Part shown: positions 62,071-64,000 of the stretch, piece after piece | Position numbering within the stretch: position 1 is the first letter of the stretch | How the letters are laid out: every line of letters starts with the position of its first letter | From: Candidatus Methylomirabilota bacterium | GTDB taxonomy: Bacteria; Methylomirabilota; Methylomirabilia; Rokubacteriales; CSP1-6 | Direction of reading: 5' to 3' | DNA length: 64,000 nucleotides | NCBI GenBank assembly: GCA_035764725.1 | Contig: DASTYT010000052.1 | Coordinates: forward strand, 84,762 to 148,761 | Notes under the pieces: generated by a model | The model's input: only the letters and a program-made list of their open reading frames with translations | Database searches by the model: none | What the model was told of the DNA's origin: nothing | Made by a program: the position numbers and the translations under genes

Positions 62071-62082
62071 CGGGGCGCGGCG

Positions 62083-63123
62083 CTAGTTCATGTCGTAGGG
62101 CGGGTACTCCACGAAGACGTTGGTGGCGGTGACGAGCACGTGCTTCGTCACCGTCCGGGGGGGCACCGCCTCGCCCCGGAGCATCCGCAGGGCCAGCGGC
62201 AGCACGTCGTAGCCGCAGCGATCAAGATAGAACGCCACCGAGCCGATCACGATGCTCGCGCGGTTGTTCGGATCGATCTCCTTCTTGTCGTTGATGCCGC
62301 CGTGGATGTTGCGGTCCACGCCGTGGCTCACAATCGCGGAGTCGGACGCGCGGCCCGCCACCTCCAGCGCGCTCTTGGCCGCGAGCGCGGTGCTGTCGTC
62401 CGTGGCGGCGACCAGGACCTTCGTGCCCGGATGGGCAGCGACGAACTTGCCGAGCAGCGCGCCGACGCGGGCGTGATTCCCCTCGGTGTCGAGGGTCACC
62501 GGCTTCACCGCCGGCAGCCGGGCCCGCAAGCCCTCCATCACACCCTGCACGCGCTCGGGCACGCGGTCGGCCTTGGCGTCCACCGGCCCCACGATCGCCG
62601 CCACCGTGGGCTGGCCGCGCCAGCCTCGCGTGGCGAACTGGCCCAGCGCCTCGCCGGCGATGCGCCCGGCCGCCTCGTTGTCGATGGTATAGAGCGGCGC
62701 GCCTGGCACCCCGTGATTCAAGGCGAGGATCGGGATCCGCGCCGCTTTGAGCCGCGCCGCCACCGCCGCATTGGCGTCGGGATCGGCAAAGTACTCGACG
62801 AAGAGATCGACCTTCCGCGCGATGGCGTCCTCGGCGTTGGCCAGGGCCTTCTTGGGATCACGTTGATTGTCGTAGAGCACCAGGTCGATGGGGAGCTTCC
62901 GGGCCGCGAGCACGAAGCTCGAGCGGACCTCTGGGCCCGTGAAGCCGGTGCCCTCGATCGTGACTCCAGGCTCCTCGGTGAGATTGGCGAACGCGATGGT
63001 GTAACGCCGCTCCTGGCCGGCCGCGAGGCGCGGCAGGGCCGCCGTGGTGGCACCGCCGAGGAGCGAGAGACAGAAGCGCCGGCGCCCCTCACGGAGCGCC
63101 GGCGTCGTGTCCTGCTGCATCAA
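62083..63123 (-). CDS. Sugar-type ABC transporter substrate-binding protein with Tat signal
   Basis: Periplasmic binding protein of 346 residues, type I (LacI/RbsB) fold. The N-terminus GRRRFCLSLLGGATTAAL is a twin-arginine export signal. The two lobes show YTIAFANLTEE, DLFVEYFADPDANAAVAARL and VLVAATDDSTALAAKSALE. The ligand is unknown. No permease or ATPase gene is nearby. It follows the cyclase-family gene by 14 bases, so the two may act on the same compound. Confidence 0.82.
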   Translation of the reverse strand: MMQQDTTPALREGRRRFCLSLLGGATTAALPRLAAGQERRYTIAFANLTEEPGVTIEGTGFTGPEVRSSFVLAARKLPIDLVLYDNQRDPKKALANAEDAIARKVDLFVEYFADPDANAAVAARLKAARIPILALNHGVPGAPLYTIDNEAAGRIAGEALGQFATRGWRGQPTVAAIVGPVDAKADRVPERVQGVMEGLRARLPAVKPVTLDTEGNHARVGALLGKFVAAHPGTKVLVAATDDSTALAAKSALEVAGRASDSAIVSHGVDRNIHGGINDKKEIDPNNRASIVIGSVAFYLDRCGYDVLPLALRMLRGEAVPPRTVTKHVLVTATNVFVEYPPYDMN

Positions 63124-63137
63124 TTGGGCTCCCGCGG

Positions 63138-64000
63138 TTAGCGGATACCCTCGATCGCGACGAAATTGCCGGTGAGGCCGACGGCCTTCGGCACCGTCAT
63201 GCTGAAGAAGAACGTGGCGCGGTTGGTCCGGGCCGCTTCATCGGCCATGAGATCCGTACGCACATTCTCCAGGATGTGGATGCCGTTGTCGGTGATGAGC
63301 ATGTTGTGGACGATGAAGGCTTCCTTCGGGTCCTCACCGGGGATGACCTCGACCACCCAGGTGTCCGTCCCCACCGCCACCACCTTCTGGCTAATCAGCC
63401 ACTTGGCGGCTTCCTTGCCGATGCCGGGCGCCGCGCTGTTGTAGACGGCGTTCTGCTTGGGGAACTGCTGGAAGAGATCGCCCCACCCGGTGTGGATGGT
63501 GACGATGTCACCCTCGCGGAGGGTCACGTTGTACATCTTGAGTGCCGCCTGAAGATCGGCCGGGGTAATCACGGTCCCGCCGTCCAGGCAGGGCTTGCGG
63601 CACGCCGCGTTCGTCTTCAGCTTCCCGGCCGCCTGGAATACCTTCACCATGTCCAGGAGCACGCCGCGGGTCGCGAAGGACTTGAGGTGCTCGAGACCCA
63701 GGCGCGTCATGTTGTTCTGGTTGATGTACTTGCCCATCGGCGTCTGGTTGTAATAACAGTCCTTGCGCCCGATGTGGCCCAGGCCGTCGATGTGGGTGCC
63801 GACGTGGCTCTGGCTGAGCCACGTGTCTTCCATGTAGGTCAGCTCGTTCTCGCCGAACGAGGCGCCCGGAGCCAGGCTGGTCGCGGTGAGGATGGTCTTC
63901 GTGAAGCGCGAGCCGAAGAGCGGCACGCCGTCCACCAGCGGGTAGGACATCGTGGTGACCTTGCCCGTCTGGATCTCGGCGGCCGCGGCTTTCGTCACGG
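63138..64000 (-). CDS. Cyclase-family metal-dependent hydrolase, 5' end outside window
   Basis: At least 286 residues visible; the frame is open at the window edge and probably starts further upstream, so the GTG at 63998 is not taken as the start. The family motif HxGTHxDxxxH appears as SHVGTHIDGLGHIG. Other conserved parts are GDIVTIHTGWGDLF, AVGTDTWVVEVIPGED and HNMLITDNGIHILENV. Relatives include kynurenine formamidase and isatin hydrolase, which open amide or lactam rings. The substrate is unknown. Confidence 0.88.
   Translation of the reverse strand, partial: VTKAAAAEIQTGKVTTMSYPLVDGVPLFGSRFTKTILTATSLAPGASFGENELTYMEDTWLSQSHVGTHIDGLGHIGRKDCYYNQTPMGKYINQNNMTRLGLEHLKSFATRGVLLDMVKVFQAAGKLKTNAACRKPCLDGGTVITPADLQAALKMYNVTLREGDIVTIHTGWGDLFQQFPKQNAVYNSAAPGIGKEAAKWLISQKVVAVGTDTWVVEVIPGEDPKEAFIVHNMLITDNGIHILENVRTDLMADEAARTNRATFFFSMTVPKAVGLTGNFVAIEGIR

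Overview
The window is 64 kb of very GC-rich, densely packed bacterial DNA with no gap over 300 bases and no insertion sequence, prophage or CRISPR array. Sigma-54 activators, MoxR/VWA pairs, thiolase-like/DUF35 pairs, cyclase-family and PhnD-like binding proteins, a rubrerythrin/DUF3501 locus and a UGSC-type selenoprotein together suggest an uncultured soil or subsurface lineage such as Rokubacteria/Methylomirabilota. That placement is inference; no rRNA gene is present.

Layout. 1-2.7 kb: the end of a sigma-54 activator, then argD-argR. 2.8-4.0 kb: an M23 peptidase. 4.2-12.96 kb: a compatible-solute operon with every junction overlapping (DUF5752, TreT-like synthase, lone receiver, OtsA, OtsB, GpgS-like, MpgP-like, second GT, membrane channel-like protein), preceded by a sigma-54 promoter and two upstream dyads. 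13-19.3 kb: rhomboid protease, Kef-type antiporter, coiled-coil protein, DHH phosphoesterase, LapA-like protein and MgtE. 19.4-21.1 kb: PmtA-like methyltransferase and an exported hydrolase. 21-27.3 kb (minus): erpA, fused moaD-moaE, tilS, a degP-like protease, an ntrC-type regulator and a PhnD-like binding protein. 27.4-31.55 kb (minus): tRNA-CAU, crotonase, GT4, two PTPS paralogues, folE and an SDR, a set that could make a tetrahydropterin. 31.6-32.7 kb: a very acidic protein and a PuuD-like membrane protein. 32.7-36.1 kb (minus): a peroxide-defence operon (PerR-like, rubrerythrin, Fe-S protein, DUF3501, cytochrome c). 36.2-43.4 kb: a UvrA paralogue, a kinase-like sensor without ATPase domain, an MFS transporter and a thiolase-like/DUF35 pair. 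43.4-46.4 kb: deacetylase, ATP-grasp and PHP proteins. 46.5-51.65 kb (minus): MoxR, unknown protein, VWA protein, DUF3047, a large unknown protein and a UGSC selenoprotein whose TGA must be read as selenocysteine. 51.7-57 kb: Ste24-like protease, sigma-54-driven histidine kinase, lipoprotein and two M20 hydrolases. 57-60.5 kb (minus): DinB-like, TetR, Tpx and a double ThyX protein. 60.5-64 kb: a Cys-rich secreted protein, a repeat protein, a sugar-binding protein and a partial cyclase.

Two signals recur. Several promoters have a TTG-type -35 box, a spacer near 17 bases and a -10 box of the form TAGACT, TAGGCT or TATACT; in at least four cases the -10 box lies 6-7 bases before the start codon, which predicts leaderless mRNAs. 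Two clear sigma-54 promoters also occur, and in one the promoter position decides the start codon. The strongest candidate for something overlooked is the selenoprotein at 46464-46988, which ordinary gene callers would split in two.
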